Assembly (NCBI GenBank): GCA_021826605.1
Contig: JAKAZF010000118.1
Coordinates: 1-7,597, forward strand
Direction: 5' to 3'
DNA: 7,597 bases
Origin: Planctomycetota bacterium
Lineage (GTDB): Bacteria > Planctomycetota > Phycisphaerae > WQYP01
Of this stretch, positions 5,772 through 7,597 are shown in pieces; the stretch's first letter is position 1, and the number at the start of each line of letters is the position of its first letter. The translations under genes were made by a program, and so were the position numbers. Below the pieces are notes generated by a model, which was given only the letters and a program-made list of their open reading frames with translations, had not been told where the DNA came from and made no database searches.

Positions 5772-7427
5772 ATGACCACGAAACCTGCCTTCACACCGTT
5801 ACGTCCGAAAATACTTAGTGTTGTAGATGATAATACGTCTACATCACACACGTACGCTGCGCGGTGCGCCAGTGCGGCCGTGGCATTGGCGGCGGCGCTG
5901 GCGGCCGCCCACACGGTTCGGGCCGTAACTACCTTTGATCAAATCGGGCTGACACAATTGCAGGGCCTCGCCCCGAATATCGACGGATCAGGCGTGAATG
6001 TGGCACAGGTGGAAGCTTCCGTGAGCAGCACCACGCAGAACGCCTTTGAACCCAATCCCGCCAATCTCAACACGCAAGCACAGTTTACCTTCATCGATGC
6101 ATCCGGGAATTCTTCCGGCTCTTACACCAGCGCGGATGCCTCATGGCATGCGGGTTATGTGGCGTCCCTATTTTACGGCGGCGCCGGCGCGGGCGTCGCC
6201 CCGGACGTTTCCCATGTTTATGTCTACGCTGAAAGTTATTACTACAATACCATTTACGCTGGCACAGCTCCGATCAACAGTTCCCTCGGGGAAGCTCCAT
6301 CGGTGGTGAATCAGAGCTTTGTTTATCCCGGCGTGACCTCGTCCACCAGCCAATATCTCGATCAGATTTGGGATAATTACGCGGCACAATATAACACGCT
6401 GTTTGTTACCGCTATTGGTGACGGCCAAACCACCAGCACCACCACACCCAGTTATGTCAACGCCCCCGCCGATATGTACAACGGTATTGCCGTGGGTGCC
6501 TATACCGGAATCGGCGGCACGCCGTCCTCATGGGTGGGGCCGACCTGGGATGGCCGATCCGCACCTGATCTGATAGCACCGGGCAGCTATACCAGTTATA
6601 CCGCCCCGCTGGTTTCCGGATCGGCGGCGTTGTTGATTCAGGCGGGAAATGAGCAGATCGGCGGTTTGGGCACCGCTGGTGCCGCGACGGATATTCGCAC
6701 GGTTAAAGCGTTGCTGTTAAATGGAGCCACCAAGATTCAGGGTTGGACCAACTCCTATTCCGCCAACAGCGGCACGTATACTTACAATGCCACAACCGCC
6801 AACGCCGTCACGCCGCTGGATCCGCGTTATGGATCGGGCATGGTCAATATTTATAATTCTTATGAGAATCTGGCCGGTGGGGAACATAATTATTCAGTGG
6901 CGACCAGTGTTTCAACCAGCAATTTGTCCGGCAATGTTACGGCGGCTCCGGCGGCCGGCTTCGCCGGGCCGGCCATCACGGCAACAAGTGGATGGAATCT
7001 GGCTTCTATTACTGCGTCTTCCAGCAGGAATGCAGTAGAAAATTACGATTTCAACCTGCCGGGAACATCGATCAACAGTTGGGACCTGACCGCCACGTTA
7101 ACATGGAATAAAAATTACCAGGCCAATGGCATTAATCACATGTTGTTGTTTTTGCTGAATTCATCGGGGCAACAGGTGGCCGCCAGCACCAGCATGTTGG
7201 ATAATCTGCAACAGATCAACGTTAATTCCGCGCTGGGTATGAGTACGTTGGCACCGGGCCAGTATGACCTGGCGGTGGAAATGCTGGGCGGAAGCAATCT
7301 GATTTCCAATTCAGACACCTACGCGTTGGCCTGGAATTTTGTCGATCCCGTCACCGTACCGGAACCAGCCGCCATCGCCATCCTCCTGGCCGGCTCCATG
7401 TTTGCAATGCTGAAGAGGAAGAGTTAA
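5772..7427 (+). CDS. PEP-CTERM protein with degenerate or variant subtilisin-like (S8) domain, 551 aa
   Basis: An export signal lies at about 25-51 (hydrophobic stretch 32-47, cut near TVRA-V). Residues 70-290 follow the order of a subtilase: DGSGVNVAQVEAS (71-83; the usual catalytic Asp is Glu81), WHAGYVASLF (125-134, His126), GVAPDVS (141-147), SVVNQSF (177-183), FVTAIGDGQ (211-219; the usual oxyanion Asn is Asp217), NGIAVGA (237-243), SAPDLIAPG (263-271) and TSYTAPLVSGSAALL (274-288, Ser275). Residues 370-525 form a beta-rich, Ser/Thr/Asn-rich region. The C-terminus is a PEP-CTERM tag: VPEP (529-532), a hydrophobic helix, then KRK (548-550), the signal for processing by an exosortase and linkage to the envelope or extracellular matrix. 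No exosortase gene lies here. Whether it is an active protease is open. It is separated from the glycosyltransferase operon by 255 nt and probably has its own promoter. Confidence 0.88.
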   Translation: MTTKPAFTPLRPKILSVVDDNTSTSHTYAARCASAAVALAAALAAAHTVRAVTTFDQIGLTQLQGLAPNIDGSGVNVAQVEASVSSTTQNAFEPNPANLNTQAQFTFIDASGNSSGSYTSADASWHAGYVASLFYGGAGAGVAPDVSHVYVYAESYYYNTIYAGTAPINSSLGEAPSVVNQSFVYPGVTSSTSQYLDQIWDNYAAQYNTLFVTAIGDGQTTSTTTPSYVNAPADMYNGIAVGAYTGIGGTPSSWVGPTWDGRSAPDLIAPGSYTSYTAPLVSGSAALLIQAGNEQIGGLGTAGAATDIRTVKALLLNGATKIQGWTNSYSANSGTYTYNATTANAVTPLDPRYGSGMVNIYNSYENLAGGEHNYSVATSVSTSNLSGNVTAAPAAGFAGPAITATSGWNLASITASSSRNAVENYDFNLPGTSINSWDLTATLTWNKNYQANGINHMLLFLLNSSGQQVAASTSMLDNLQQINVNSALGMSTLAPGQYDLAVEMLGGSNLISNSDTYALAWNFVDPVTVPEPAAIAILLAGSMFAMLKRKS

Positions 7428-7478
7428 GCGCCGGATAACCGCCAACGGCCGACCGAGGACAATCACGCACTCCAAATT

Positions 7479-7512
7479 AAAGGTACCTGACACCTTTTTT
7501 GGGGGGTGTGGC
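7479..7512. repeat. Second copy of the palindromic intergenic repeat (single arm)
   Basis: AAAGGTACCTGACACCTTT at 7479-7497 is identical to 146-164. Similarity continues: TTTGG, GGGGTGT and GGC follow in the same order here (7498-7512) as at 166-184, where they are separated by a few inserted bases. The left arm of the large palindrome is missing. Alone, this copy can form a 6-bp stem (AAAGGT with ACCTTT, 7-nt loop) ending in six T, 51 nt after the stop of the S8-like gene, so it may act as a weak terminator. It stands in direct orientation relative to the right arm of the first copy. Confidence 0.8.
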
Positions 7513-7550
7513 AATATTTCCGGGCACCCCGCATCAACTCGACCGGCGAG

Positions 7551-7571
7551 CCGCCGGGTTTATCCCGGTGG
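7551..7571. repeat. GC-rich hairpin near the right edge
   Basis: CCGGG (7554-7558) pairs with CCCGG (7564-7568) around TTTAT; a G-T pair and two C-G pairs extend the stem to eight pairs (7551-7571). It belongs to the 170-nt tail after the last gene, in which I see no coding sequence. Another small stem, GGGGTG (7503-7508) with CACCCC (7525-7530), lies just before it. It may be part of an intergenic repeat element or a terminator for a gene beyond the window. Confidence 0.5.
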
Positions 7572-7597
7572 GCTTCAGCATTCCTGTGAAAAGGCGG

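Noticed and set aside
1..7597. A defence island, prophage or insertion sequence
   Set aside because: No nuclease, helicase, integrase, transposase, phage structural gene or terminal inverted repeat with target duplication is visible; all sizeable genes are envelope or secretion related.

Overview
The window looks like a piece of a Planctomycetota chromosome, most likely the Phycisphaerae side of the phylum. This is an inference. It rests on a secreted protein with a C-terminal PEP-CTERM sorting tag (VPEP, a hydrophobic stretch, then KRK), on secreted proteins with no recognisable family, on moderately high G+C with mixed codon use, and on intergenic AAAGGTACCTGACACC-type palindromes. No rRNA, tRNA, CRISPR array, integrase or transposase gene is visible.

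Layout. Positions 1-248 are mostly non-coding. They hold a possible tail of an upstream gene (ending at 106), an 11-bp tandem repeat, a nearly perfect inverted repeat with 22-bp arms (119-164) and a G-rich tract. Then come five closely spaced plus-strand genes (249-5516): two exported or anchored proteins of unknown function, a signal-anchored coiled-coil protein of unknown function, a polytopic GT-C type glycosyltransferase (GT87 / mannosyltransferase-like) and a soluble family 2 glycosyltransferase of the dolichol-phosphate-mannose-synthase type. Gaps are 23, 12, 25 and 72 nt, so the first four are very probably one operon and the fifth probably belongs to it. A 255-nt non-coding leader with several hairpins follows. 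The last gene (5772-7427) encodes a PEP-CTERM protein with a subtilisin-like (S8) fold signature but unusual residues at two catalytic positions. The window closes with a second copy of the palindromic motif (7479-7512) and a GC-rich hairpin.

How the genes may work together (inference). The family 2 enzyme would charge a polyprenyl phosphate with a hexose on the cytoplasmic face. The GT-C enzyme would use such a lipid-linked sugar on the outer face of the membrane. The three upstream exported or anchored proteins could be accessory factors of that envelope pathway. The PEP-CTERM protein is Ser/Thr-rich and could be an exported product or a glycosylation substrate, but nothing in the sequence proves a link.

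I do not see a clearly new defence, mobile or RNA system. The points most worth checking are the altered catalytic set of the S8-like protein, the two-glycosyltransferase operon with three unrecognised exported partners, and the related repeats that bracket the whole block.
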